A DNA stretch of 64,000 nt from Poriferisphaera corsica (lineage in GTDB: Bacteria > Planctomycetota > Phycisphaerae > Phycisphaerales > Phycisphaeraceae): positions 434,001 to 498,000 of the forward strand of contig NZ_CP036425.1 of assembly GCF_007747445.1 (NCBI RefSeq). Reading direction: 5' to 3'. The notes beneath the pieces were generated by a model. It searched no databases, had not been told where the DNA came from, and was given only the letters and a program-made list of their open reading frames with translations. The translations under genes and the position numbers were made by a program. Below, piece after piece: positions 1-7,449 of this stretch; position 1 is the stretch's first letter; each line of letters starts with the position of its first letter.

Positions 1-285
1 GGAGTTGGTGGACATGCCGAAGGAAGGTGCGGTAACGGTGGCGCCGTCAGTGGTGTAGAAGGTGCCGTTGAAGACGTTGTAGTAGTGGTCGAGGCGGAGG
101 GTGTAGCCGTTGGATGTGAAGGTTGTGATGGGTTGGGTATTAGAAGGGGTGATGGGGCCGAGGACGGGGATTGTGGTTCCGGGCGTGAGATCGTTGAAGG
201 TGATGTTGCCAGCGTTTAGGTTTGTGGTTAGCAATGATATGACGCATGCAATGATCGCGCAGGTTAGTGTTTTGATGTTTTTCAT
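1..285 (-). CDS. Secreted protein, N-terminal part only
   Basis: The minus strand read from ATG at 285 gives 95 open codons that run off the left edge, so the C-terminus is not visible. Residues 1-25 are a signal peptide (lysine-bearing start, hydrophobic core CAIIACVISLL, then NLNA as a likely cleavage site). The following sequence begins GNITFNDLTPGT, a style typical of PEP-CTERM proteins, and all the neighbouring minus-strand genes but one end in a PEP-CTERM tail. That it is also one of them is an inference, since the tail lies outside the window. A purine-rich stretch (GAGACGGGAA) lies directly upstream of the start. No function can be assigned. Confidence 0.65.
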   Translation of the reverse strand, partial: MKNIKTLTCAIIACVISLLTTNLNAGNITFNDLTPGTTIPVLGPITPSNTQPITTFTSNGYTLRLDHYYNVFNGTFYTTDGATVTAPSFGMSTNS

Positions 286-500
286 TTCCCGTCTCTCTGG
301 GTTGAATGGGTAGAAGTTATGAACTTGCGTAGGAGGCAAGCTTGTTGAAAGGATGTCGGTCAGAAGGCTGCGGTGACATGACACAGACGTATGCGATGCA
401 GCCGGAGCTAAAATATGTGATATAAGGAGGGGGATCAATGGGGTGAGCCGCAGTTTTGATAGGGATTTTTAGGTTGTTTTTGCAGATTTTAGATATGACA

Positions 501-528
501 AAAAAACCGCTTCGAGGCGAAGCGGTTT
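501..528 (-). terminator. Rho-independent terminator of the PEP-CTERM gene ending at 556
   Basis: An 11-bp perfect stem (504-514 with 518-528) with a 3-nt loop is followed on the minus strand by a run of U. It lies 28 nt past the stop of the 556-1140 gene. Confidence 0.85.
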
Positions 529-555
529 GTGCTTTATTTGATACTTAAAACGTAG

Positions 556-1140
556 TTATTTACAACGGCGGATTATGACGAGTGAGCCGAGGCCGAGTAG
601 GGCAAGCGAGGCTGGTTCTGGTACTGGTGCGTCGATTGAGTTTTGAGCAAACACGTAGTCGATTTCAGCACCATTTGATGTGTCGCCATCTTCTGTGATG
701 TCGGTGATTCGGACGTATCGGAACTCGTCGATACCAGAGGCGATCACAACGGAGTTGATGTCGAACAGTTCGCTGGCTCCGCCGGCTTTTGATCCGAGTG
801 AGTAGTAGGTTGTGTTGTCAGCACTGATTTCGACCATGTAGTCATCAGCACCGCCATGCTCTCTGATTTTAAGGTCGTCGCCGGTGCTGTCGACGAGTCG
901 GTTATCGAGAAATTCTACTGTGAGTGTACCGCCTGCACCTAGTGTTACAGCATGCCCGGCGGCAGGTGAATTCCATGCGCCAAGCGCTCTGGTTGGGTCA
1001 GCATGTGAAGCTAGAGGATCAATATTGGCGCCAATGGTGAAGTTTGTAACAACGTCAGCGTACTTGTCTGCTGAGGCGGTTGATGTAAGTGCTGTTGCAG
1101 CTAACGCGGCCACTGCTGTGGTCATCAGTAATGATTTCAT
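556..1140 (-). CDS. PEP-CTERM sorting-domain protein, paralog 1
   Basis: 194 residues. A signal peptide (MKSLLMTTAVAALAATALTS, then TASA) precedes a domain beginning KYADVVTNF. The protein ends PVPEPASLALLGLGSLVIIRR, the tripartite PEP-CTERM tail: Pro-Glu-Pro, a membrane helix and basic residues. Known role of the tail: recognition by an exosortase for export to the surface; no exosortase is in this window. The middle shares VEFxDNRLVDxTGxDL, a DY.V.IS.DN stretch and EIDYV with the proteins at 2627 and 3609, so the three are paralogs. The ATG at 1140 is chosen over the longer frame because AGGGAGACC sits just upstream and the signal peptide starts there. The gene has its own terminator and is probably monocistronic. 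Ligand or role is unknown. Confidence 0.9.
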   Translation of the reverse strand: MKSLLMTTAVAALAATALTSTASADKYADVVTNFTIGANIDPLASHADPTRALGAWNSPAAGHAVTLGAGGTLTVEFLDNRLVDSTGDDLKIREHGGADDYMVEISADNTTYYSLGSKAGGASELFDINSVVIASGIDEFRYVRITDITEDGDTSNGAEIDYVFAQNSIDAPVPEPASLALLGLGSLVIIRRCK

Positions 1141-1144
1141 AAAA

Positions 1145-1156
1145 GGTCTCCCTAAG
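1145..1156 (-). promoter_or_regulatory. Ribosome binding site shared with paralog 2
   Basis: The 12-mer CTTAGGGAGACC (minus strand) precedes the start at 1140. The same 12-mer precedes the paralog start at 3163 (3168-3179), and a close variant (CTAAGGGAGAG) precedes the autotransporter start at 19335. It fixes the start codons of these genes. Confidence 0.75.
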
Positions 1157-1297
1157 ATACATGAAATTTGAATGTCACATGCTCTTAAATCAAGTAGGCC
1201 AAGCAAGAATAGATATGGCAAAACATGTGGGTACGATATGAGTCAGATGGCAATCATTGCAGGAAACCAATCAGGTTTCAACGGATTAACCTGTGAG

Positions 1298-1317
1298 TGT
1301 GAAATATGGTATTGAGT
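1298..1317 (-). promoter_or_regulatory. Conserved upstream element, copy 1
   Basis: A 20-nt element matches 17 of 20 positions with 3305-3324. The two copies lie 157 and 141 nt upstream of the start codons of two PEP-CTERM paralogs. It may be a promoter or operator, or simply sequence left from the duplication; no standard promoter consensus was recognised in it. Confidence 0.45.
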
Positions 1318-1357
1318 GTGGGTTAATAGATATATTTTTGGGGGATTGGTTATGAAA

Positions 1358-2251
1358 TCAATAGATATCCCACATGTTGTTTTCAGTTGCGCCGGCGGAT
1401 TCGTGGTATCCGAGGGAGTCAGCGGCGTATGGGCCGTTATCGATGTCGGGGAGTGGTTTTTCTGATTTACTGCTGACGGGTTCTGCGTGTCCGTCGACGA
1501 AGGCGACGTTGATGCTTGTGCTGCCGTGACGGGGGTGTGGTTGACCGAAGAAGTTGTCGCCAGATGCAGTTAGGATTCCGGATTGAACGACGCCGGGGCC
1601 GTTGGTGCCTTCGTAACCACGGGCTTCCCAATCTGAGACCCAGCCGTCGGCAAAGAGGAGGGTTTTGGTTGGGTTTCGGACTTCGCTGACGCGTCTTGAT
1701 GATTGGAATGCGCTGACGGTGAAATCTTTGAGGCTACCTTGTGTGATGTCGCCGCTGTTGTTGAGTTCGAGGTATAGGCGCGTGCTGAGCCAATCGATGT
1801 TGATGCCGTAGTGGGCACGTTTCCATCGGATGTCGTGAGCTCTTTCTACGGGTACTTCGGTGATGACGTCCCAACCTCTGCCGCGTACATCATCTAGAAA
1901 GCGTGGGCAGGTGAACATGTCAACGGGGATGCCGTAGTCATGGTAAAGCATGGCGGGCCACCATGCTTCTTCAGATGTTGCTGAGGCCCAAGGGCCACGG
2001 TTGTAATTATATTCGGGACGTTCTAGGTAGGTGGTGCCGGCCATGAGGAAGAAGGAATCATTGTCAGCGTTATAGGTTGCTTGTGCGGTGTTCATTTGCC
2101 GGAGGTTGCTCATGCATTTGATATCCATGGCTGCGTTTCTGGCTGCACCAAGAGCGGGTAGCAAGATCGCGATAAGCAAGGCAATGATCGATATGACAAC
2201 TAAAAGCTCAATTAATGTAAAAGCGTTTTGACGGCATTTAGATGTAATCAT
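1358..2251 (-). CDS. Prepilin-type pseudopilin-like secreted protein with H-x-DG ending
   Basis: 297 residues. The N-terminus has a type IV prepilin signal: a short basic leader, then [20 protein letters not shown], a hydrophobic helix with the conserved Glu at +5. Residue -1 of the processing site is Ala10 rather than the usual Gly. The C-terminal part has [14 protein letters not shown], the His-spacer-Asp-Gly ending seen in the large planctomycete family of prepilin-processing-associated proteins. Such proteins are thought to be exported and processed by a type II/IV pilus-like machine; their roles are mostly unknown. It lies among PEP-CTERM genes on the same strand but with long gaps on both sides, so it is probably separately transcribed. 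Confidence 0.88.
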   Translation of the reverse strand: MITSKCRQNAFTLIELLVVISIIALLIAILLPALGAARNAAMDIKCMSNLRQMNTAQATYNADNDSFFLMAGTTYLERPEYNYNRGPWASATSEEAWWPAMLYHDYGIPVDMFTCPRFLDDVRGRGWDVITEVPVERAHDIRWKRAHYGINIDWLSTRLYLELNNSGDITQGSLKDFTVSAFQSSRRVSEVRNPTKTLLFADGWVSDWEARGYEGTNGPGVVQSGILTASGDNFFGQPHPRHGSTSINVAFVDGHAEPVSSKSEKPLPDIDNGPYAADSLGYHESAGATENNMWDIY

Positions 2252-2626
2252 GATAGTCTCGGATGTAATGGATATTGAAATGAGCCGGAAATCGTTTGAA
2301 ATTGAAGATTGTTTGGTCTAGTTGTTCTAGATTGTTTACGGGCTAGATAGATTTGTTCAATTTCATTATTGATCAATTTTAGTTTGGTGGAGGTTGGATG
2401 GAATAGCTTGAAAGCTTGAATGCATTGCTGAATATTGAGAATTGATCAATTAGTTGTTGTATTGAAGTTATGTTTTGGTCTTTGGGGTATGTGACGAGGT
2501 GATGCATGTATAAGCATTGCGATTGCAAAGGTCTGTCTATTTGAGAGTCTATGCATCGGTTCGATTAGAAAGAAACGAGCCACGACAACGTCGTGGCTCG
2601 TTTGATTTGTCTGAGTTAATGGTGAA
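2252..2626. other. Intergenic gap of 375 bp
   Basis: AT-rich sequence upstream of the pseudopilin gene, containing the strong hairpin at 2573-2603. No convincing gene was seen. Confidence 0.6.
2573..2603 (-). terminator. Terminator placed upstream of the pseudopilin gene
   Basis: A 14-bp perfect stem (2573-2586 with 2590-2603) and 3-nt loop is followed on the minus strand by CTTTCT. It lies 24 nt past the stop of the 2627-3163 gene and ends its transcription. Confidence 0.85.
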
Positions 2627-3163
2627 TTAGCGTCGACGTAGTAGAGCGAGTGAGCCGAGGCCGAGTAATGCGAGTGAGGCGGGTTCGGGGACGGGGACGT
2701 CGATTGAGTTTCTTGCACCGACGTAATCAATCTCGGGGCCGTTACCGCTTGTGCTGAGGGAAGTGATTTTCACAAATCGGAATTGATCGGCTGGCGTTAC
2801 GAGGTACGGTGTGAGTTCAAAGTCTTTCCATTTTTGAACATCGCCAAGATTGATGTAATCGATGTTATCCATGCTGATTTGGACGTTGTAGTCGGCGACA
2901 CCGCCACGCTCCATAATTCGAAGGTCTAAGCCAGTGTCGTTGACGAGACGGTTATCGGTGAATTCGACAATGAGCACGCCGCCGGTGCCGAGTGCAACAG
3001 AGTTGTTATCACCACGGCCGAGTGCGGCGGTTGGGTCGTTTGCGGAGTTTGGGCCGAGGGCTGAGAACGCGACAACGTCAGCGTAAGGTTCGGCTGCAAC
3101 AGTTGATGCCATCGCGGTTAGCGCGATGGCTGCGGTTGCTGAGGTGAGCAATTTTGATTTCAT
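2627..3163 (-). CDS. PEP-CTERM sorting-domain protein, paralog 2
   Basis: 178 residues. Signal peptide MKSKLLTSATAAIALTAMAS ending TVAA is followed by EPYADVVAFS, closely matching paralog 1 (DKYADVV). Shared core: LIVEFTDNRLVNDTGLDL, MERGGVADYNVQISMDN, FRFVKI and EIDYVGARNSID. It ends PVPEPASLALLGLGSLALLRR, a full PEP-CTERM tail. The start at 3163 is preceded by the same CTTAGGGAGACC ribosome binding sequence as paralog 1. The protein is likely exported and anchored by an exosortase encoded elsewhere. The soluble part may be a carbohydrate-binding-like beta fold, but that is a guess from its length and pattern alone. Confidence 0.9.
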   Translation of the reverse strand: MKSKLLTSATAAIALTAMASTVAAEPYADVVAFSALGPNSANDPTAALGRGDNNSVALGTGGVLIVEFTDNRLVNDTGLDLRIMERGGVADYNVQISMDNIDYINLGDVQKWKDFELTPYLVTPADQFRFVKITSLSTSGNGPEIDYVGARNSIDVPVPEPASLALLGLGSLALLRRR

Positions 3164-3304
3164 GTTGGGTCTCCCTAAGAAAAAATCTCGTTTAAAGGAC
3201 TTGTATGGTTCGAATGAAAAGATGGATTCAAGTTTCAAGAAAGTTTGTCAGTGCCATTTGAGAATACGTGATGGAAAATGAAACACAAAGGGATTGTCAT
3301 GTTT

Positions 3305-3324
3305 TGTGAGATTTGGTATTAAGT
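3305..3324 (-). promoter_or_regulatory. Conserved upstream element, copy 2
   Basis: Second copy of the 20-nt element at 1298-1317 (differences at positions 6, 9 and 17 of the element), 141 nt upstream of the start at 3163. Confidence 0.45.
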
Positions 3325-3556
3325 CTATGAATTATGCAATGAGATATGTGTGGAATGTAGGGGATACCCTGCATGTTGTTTTTGATTCAAGTTTTACAGT
3401 TGCGCCGTGATGAATAGATAAAAAAGGGGTGATAAGCTCTAAGTTATGCTTTGAGTGTTGACATTGTTGTAGTGATGCATGGGGTTTTGATGTGTGTTAT
3501 GTCAGGGCAAATAGATTGGGTATCAATTACATGCATTGATTTAGATAACAAAGTAA

Positions 3557-3583
3557 ACAAGCCGCTACAATGCAGCGGCTTGT
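3557..3583 (-). terminator. Hairpin terminator after paralog 3
   Basis: A 10-bp perfect stem (3557-3566 with 3574-3583) and 7-nt loop lies 25 nt past the stop of the 3609-4184 gene. The trailing minus-strand sequence (TTACTTTG) is only moderately U-rich. Confidence 0.7.
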
Positions 3584-3608
3584 CATGGGATTTTAAGTTG
3601 ATTGCATC

Positions 3609-4184
3609 TTAGCGGCGTCGGATGAGTGCGAGTGAGCTGAGTGAGAGTAATGCGAGTGAGGCAGGTTCCGGGATGGGGATGGTGTTGAGTGCTTCGATGG
3701 AATCGATATCGGTGCCCGCGAAAGGTGCTGGGGTTTGGAACGCGCTGTTGTCATGAATTTTGACGTAACGGAATGCGGTTTGACCTGAAGCGAGGACGGC
3801 TGAATTAATGTCAAAAGATTTAGATGTTGTGCCTGTGCCGATTGGATAGTAGTTAATGTTGTCGTGGCTGATCGCTATGGCGTATGGGTCGGGGTTGCCG
3901 ATTTCGTAGAGTCTGAGATCGAAACCTGTACCGTCGACAAGGAGGTTGTCGGTGAATTCGAGGATGACTTCGCCGTTGTTACCGAGTGAGAGGTAACCAC
4001 CAGCTGCGCCGATGCCGCCGTCTGGAGCGCCGAATACTTCAGCTGGGTTATTATGAGGTGCAAACGTATTTGTGCCAGCGGTGTAGCTGACGACATTATC
4101 GATGTATGGATCGACGACAGCAGCGGATACGGTAAGTTGCATTGAGAATGCAAAGATAGCGATTAAAACACAAGCGAGTTTCAT
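3609..4184 (-). CDS. PEP-CTERM sorting-domain protein, paralog 3
   Basis: 191 residues. Signal peptide MKLACVLIAIFAFSMQLTVS ending in AAVV is followed by DPYIDNVVSY. It shares VILEFTDNLLVDGTGFDL, AIAISHDNINYYPIG, SFDINSAVLASGQTAFRYVK and a DIDSIEALN stretch with paralogs 1 and 2, and ends PIPEPASLALLSLSSLALIRR, the PEP-CTERM tail. A GTAGGAGAAG ribosome binding site precedes the ATG at 4184. It is the most divergent of the three and lacks their common upstream element, so it is either the older copy or differently regulated. Function is unknown. Confidence 0.9.
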   Translation of the reverse strand: MKLACVLIAIFAFSMQLTVSAAVVDPYIDNVVSYTAGTNTFAPHNNPAEVFGAPDGGIGAAGGYLSLGNNGEVILEFTDNLLVDGTGFDLRLYEIGNPDPYAIAISHDNINYYPIGTGTTSKSFDINSAVLASGQTAFRYVKIHDNSAFQTPAPFAGTDIDSIEALNTIPIPEPASLALLSLSSLALIRRR

Positions 4185-4341
4185 TTTCTTCTCCTACATG
4201 TCTAATCAAAGATTAGTACTAATAAAAATTGTGCATATGAACGGCGTAGTTTGAAGTTTTACGTGAATTCAAACAATAGGAGTATCACCGGTATGTGTGA
4301 AAAATTTTTAATAGCTGATTAATAGTAATTTGCTCAACATT

Positions 4342-4980
4342 TTAAATTGCTTGAAGCAATCGGTATCTTTTCGAAAACAAAAGTGCGCCTAATGAAAGAA
4401 GTGCTAATGATGCGGGTTCAGGAACAGCACGTTCGTAGGTGATGTGATCTATATAGATGCGCGAACCGCCAAAGTTCAATTGCGTGATAATGCCGGTCGC
4501 GGTCACTGTGGCGTAGTTATTGATGATGTTCGCGGGTGTGACGGAAAAAATGACGCCGTTGTGGGTTATGCCATCAAAGTTTGCGAAGTCATTGGAGATG
4601 AGTAGATTGGGACCGGGGGCGTTGGCACCGAGATTCACGGTGGCTTTTGCATCGATGATGTGATAACGGAAAGTTACTTGTCCAAAGGCGGGAACGCCGT
4701 TTGAATCTGCTTTGAGGCGGATATAGTTGTTGGGCTCGAGGAATTTTCCAGTACTGAAAATTGGGTTTGGATCATGGACATACCCGATCGCGCCTTGGAA
4801 TTGGGTCGGCGAAGTGTATGTGGCATAAACACTGAGAATGCTGCCGCCTGTAAAGAGGGTGCTGCCTGACTGATATTCGATATCGGGGAAGTTATCAAAA
4901 TGAATAACATCAGCTGACAGGTTGATGTTATTGAGTGTGATGGCAACGAGTGCGCAGTAAAGCAGTCGCAGATTTTTCAT
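4342..4980 (-). CDS. PEP-CTERM sorting-domain protein, unrelated core
   Basis: 212 residues from ATG 4980, where a signal peptide begins (MKNLRLLYCALVAITLNNIN). The core (DVIHFDNFPDIEYQSGS onward) does not share the motifs of the three preceding paralogs. The C-terminus is VPEPASLALLSLGALLFSKRY plus a short extra tail (RLLQAI), so the basic cluster is weaker than usual. The longer frame from 5019 would put 13 residues before the signal peptide and is less likely. Function is unknown; the context suggests an exported surface protein. Confidence 0.85.
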   Translation of the reverse strand: MKNLRLLYCALVAITLNNINLSADVIHFDNFPDIEYQSGSTLFTGGSILSVYATYTSPTQFQGAIGYVHDPNPIFSTGKFLEPNNYIRLKADSNGVPAFGQVTFRYHIIDAKATVNLGANAPGPNLLISNDFANFDGITHNGVIFSVTPANIINNYATVTATGIITQLNFGGSRIYIDHITYERAVPEPASLALLSLGALLFSKRYRLLQAI

Positions 4981-5231
4981 GGTCTGGTCCGTTTGGCATA
5001 TGCAATATGATTGCTCCAACAGCAGTGTGGCTGATGGCTAGGCAATTTCATGCAATAGATTTAATATTTAGGCATGACACAGGCTTAATAAACACAACTA
5101 AACAAATCTCACGGTATTGAATTCGAGGTCGCTGTTCAATGGGGAGTACCCTTGAATAGATATTAGAGGGTTATTTTCTGCTTGAAAATAGATGTTTTGT
5201 CAAAACGGTTTAAGGATGGGATAATTAGGTT

Positions 5232-6161
5232 ATGAGTGAAGACATGGATCTGCGTAGTTATGACCCCTCCAAGTTACCGGGCAATGAAATTCGATTTCGT
5301 GATGCGGAAGAGATGGTTGCGTTATTTGAGAAAGCCGCGGCTACATGTCGCACACAAAAAGGGTTGAAAGGGTCAGTGATTGATGTCGAAGCGAAACCTG
5401 GGGCGAGATTGGTGATGACGGGTGACTTGCATGATCATGCCGAGAATCTACAGCGTATTTTGAAGTATGCGGATCTTGATAGACGGGAGAAGGATGTATT
5501 GGTTTTGCATGAGGTGGTGCATGGGGGGAAGTATATGAATGGGATGGATATGAGCGTGCGGATGCTGGCGCGCGTGGCGTGGCTGAAGATTAAGTATGGT
5601 GATCGGGTGATTGTGTTGCAGTCTAATCATGAATTAGCACAGAGAAATGGCGAGGGGATTTTGAAAAATGGGTTGGATCAGATTGAGGCGTTCGATTTGG
5701 GGCTGGAGTATTTGTATGGGGAAGATGATGCGAAGCGCGTGAGGGAGGCTGTTGGGGGATACATTGGCGGGTTGCCGTTGGGTGTGCGGATGGCGAATGG
5801 TGTGATGTTGTGTCATTCGCTGCCGGGGCCACGGAAGATGAAAGATTTTGATATGGGTGTGTTGGAGCGTGGTGTGAGTGAGGTAGATTTGGTGCCTAAG
5901 GGGAGTGGGCATTTGATGGTGTGGGGACGAAAGCATAAAGATGATCAGATGCGTGAATTGGGGAAGGCTTGGGGTGTGAGTGTGTTTGTTATGGGACACC
6001 AACAGGCGGAAATGGGTTTTGAAGAAGAAGGTGAGTTGGGATTGATATTGGCTTCTAATCATGAACATGGGGTGCTTGTGCCGATTGAGATGGGTAAGGT
6101 GTACGACCAGGAGAAACTGGCCCGGAAGATTGTGCGTTTGGCGGGGGTTCGGCTGGACTGA
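5232..6161 (+). CDS. Calcineurin-like metallophosphoesterase
   Basis: 309 residues, no signal peptide, probably cytoplasmic. After about 60 residues comes RLVMTGDLHDHAENLQRIL, the first metal-binding motif (Asp-x-His with GD). The second motif is NHELA, in the context IVLQSNHELAQ. His residues later in the chain (LCHSLPGP, MGHQQ and SNHEH) would complete a two-metal centre. This resembles PP1-like Ser/Thr phosphatases, but substrates in such bacterial proteins vary and cannot be read from sequence. The gene is transcribed away from the PEP-CTERM genes, with a 250-bp divergent gap. Confidence 0.85.
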   Translation: MSEDMDLRSYDPSKLPGNEIRFRDAEEMVALFEKAAATCRTQKGLKGSVIDVEAKPGARLVMTGDLHDHAENLQRILKYADLDRREKDVLVLHEVVHGGKYMNGMDMSVRMLARVAWLKIKYGDRVIVLQSNHELAQRNGEGILKNGLDQIEAFDLGLEYLYGEDDAKRVREAVGGYIGGLPLGVRMANGVMLCHSLPGPRKMKDFDMGVLERGVSEVDLVPKGSGHLMVWGRKHKDDQMRELGKAWGVSVFVMGHQQAEMGFEEEGELGLILASNHEHGVLVPIEMGKVYDQEKLARKIVRLAGVRLD

Positions 6162-6339
6162 AGTACATTCGAAGTTGGCATTAAAGCGGCATAGAAGTTA
6201 GGGATGAGGGGAAATGGGGGGGATTCCCCCTGTTGTGGTTTATGGGGTTGGTTCTTACGGTGTAAATCTGTGAAATGTAGATACTGCGCATCAGTCTTAT
6301 TGCGTGGACGAATCGGTGTTCAAGAAAAGGAAACAGATT

Positions 6340-7233
6340 ATGAATACCAAAATATCAGCAATCTTGGTTGGTATTGTATTGATTGCAATGTTAGTGATAT
6401 TAGTTGCAGATCCATTTGCTGATGCACAATCAGATAGTGATGATTATGGGTCAGGCGGTTGGTCGCAGATGGATGATGATAAGAATATGCGAGGGACGGG
6501 GATGGATCGCATGTCGGTTGATGACGAAGATGAGATGGAGCCGATGACGCAGGATGAGATGGATGACATGATGAAGCGTCAACATGATACGCGTATGGAA
6601 GATGGAGAGATGAATGCGGGGATGGATCACGAAAAAATGATGGGCATGATGGGGATGAATGATCCCTTGGATGAGTTGAAGATAGCTATCTGTGTGTTAG
6701 AGCCGACGAAGGGGAATAAGGTGAATGGGATTGTGAATTTTTGGGAAGATGGGAATGATGTTGTGGTCATGGCGGAGATCAAAGGGTTAGAGCCAAATTC
6801 AGAGCATGGGTTCCATATTCATGAGTATGGGGATATATCGGAATCGGATGGGAAGGGGACGGGCGATCATTACAATCCTGAGGGGCATAAGCATGGCATG
6901 CCGGAGATGAAGGATCGGCATGCGGGCGATTTTGGAAATATCATGTCGGATGATAAAGGCGAGGCGATGCTGATGTTACGGGTGGACAATATTACGATTG
7001 GCAAGAATAAAAATCCGATCATTGGTCGTGGGATGATTGTTCATGCGATGAATGATAAAGGGACGCAGCCTGTGGGTGATGCGGGGGCGCGGATTGCTCA
7101 GGGTGTGATTGGTGTTGGAAATCCGAAGGATATGGGTTCGATGCCAAAATTTGAAGGGATGGGGATGATGAATGGGAAGCCAATTGAGGTTAAAGATGAA
7201 GGTGGTGTTGAGGTTGAACAAATGATGCAATAA
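6340..7233 (+). CDS. Cu/Zn superoxide dismutase-like protein with Met/Asp-rich N-terminal region
   Basis: 297 residues from ATG 6340 (AAAAGGA upstream). Residues 1-30 are a signal peptide or membrane anchor (ISAILVGIVLIAMLVILVA). Residues 31-110 are extremely rich in Met, Asp and Glu, which may bind metal. The SOD domain spans about 113-262. By spacing against the family, the copper ligands are His159, His161, His177 and His235, the zinc ligands are His177, His185, His194 and Asp197, and the active-site Arg is Arg251. All metal ligands are kept, but both cysteines of the family disulfide are absent (Gln254 replaces the C-terminal one); the only Cys in the domain is Cys118. Likely role: dismutation of superoxide outside the cytoplasm. 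The Met-rich region could alternatively be a copper-handling domain. Confidence 0.9.
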   Translation: MNTKISAILVGIVLIAMLVILVADPFADAQSDSDDYGSGGWSQMDDDKNMRGTGMDRMSVDDEDEMEPMTQDEMDDMMKRQHDTRMEDGEMNAGMDHEKMMGMMGMNDPLDELKIAICVLEPTKGNKVNGIVNFWEDGNDVVVMAEIKGLEPNSEHGFHIHEYGDISESDGKGTGDHYNPEGHKHGMPEMKDRHAGDFGNIMSDDKGEAMLMLRVDNITIGKNKNPIIGRGMIVHAMNDKGTQPVGDAGARIAQGVIGVGNPKDMGSMPKFEGMGMMNGKPIEVKDEGGVEVEQMMQ

Positions 7234-7235
7234 CG

Positions 7236-7257
7236 ATCATGCGCTGTAGCGCATGAT
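7236..7257 (+). other. Short palindrome after the SOD gene
   Basis: A 10-bp perfect inverted repeat with a 2-nt centre starts 3 nt past the stop codon. It is not followed by a T run; the true terminator is the next hairpin. Confidence 0.5.
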
Positions 7258-7277
7258 TAGATGGTAATGAAGTTGTG

Positions 7278-7312
7278 ACGTCGCGCATTGTAATGATGCG
7301 CGGCGTTTTTGT
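7278..7312 (+). terminator. Terminator of the SOD gene
   Basis: An 11-bp stem (7278-7288 with 7296-7306, one G-T pair) is followed by TTTTTGTTGTTT on the plus strand. Confidence 0.8.
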
Positions 7313-7385
7313 TGTTTGGAGAAAGTAAAGAATTCGGACTTGTAGGGTTTCAGCTAATTGAGTTGCAGTAAGTTGATGTGAAGTT

Positions 7386-7416
7386 GCGCGATACCCCGCC
7401 ACTAGCGGTGGCGGGC
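7386..7416 (-). repeat. Dispersed hairpin repeat, copy A
   Basis: On the minus strand it reads CAAGCCC, a GCCACC/GTGGC stem, then GGGGTATC and CGCAACT. It belongs to a four-copy family with 35881, 41515 and 47234. It sits just past the 3' end of the minus-strand mtnA gene. Confidence 0.7.
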
Positions 7417-7449
7417 TTGTGATTGTGCTGTCGTGGTTTTACAAGGAGG

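Larger units (their letters stand above)
3164..3608. other. Intergenic gap of 445 bp
   Basis: Holds the upstream region of paralog 2, including the ribosome binding site at 3168-3179 and the conserved element at 3305-3324, and the terminator of paralog 3 at 3557-3583. No coding sequence was seen. Confidence 0.6.

Noticed and set aside
6195-6235. G-run/C-run pair after the metallophosphoesterase as a terminator
   Set aside because: The stem is imperfect and no T run follows.
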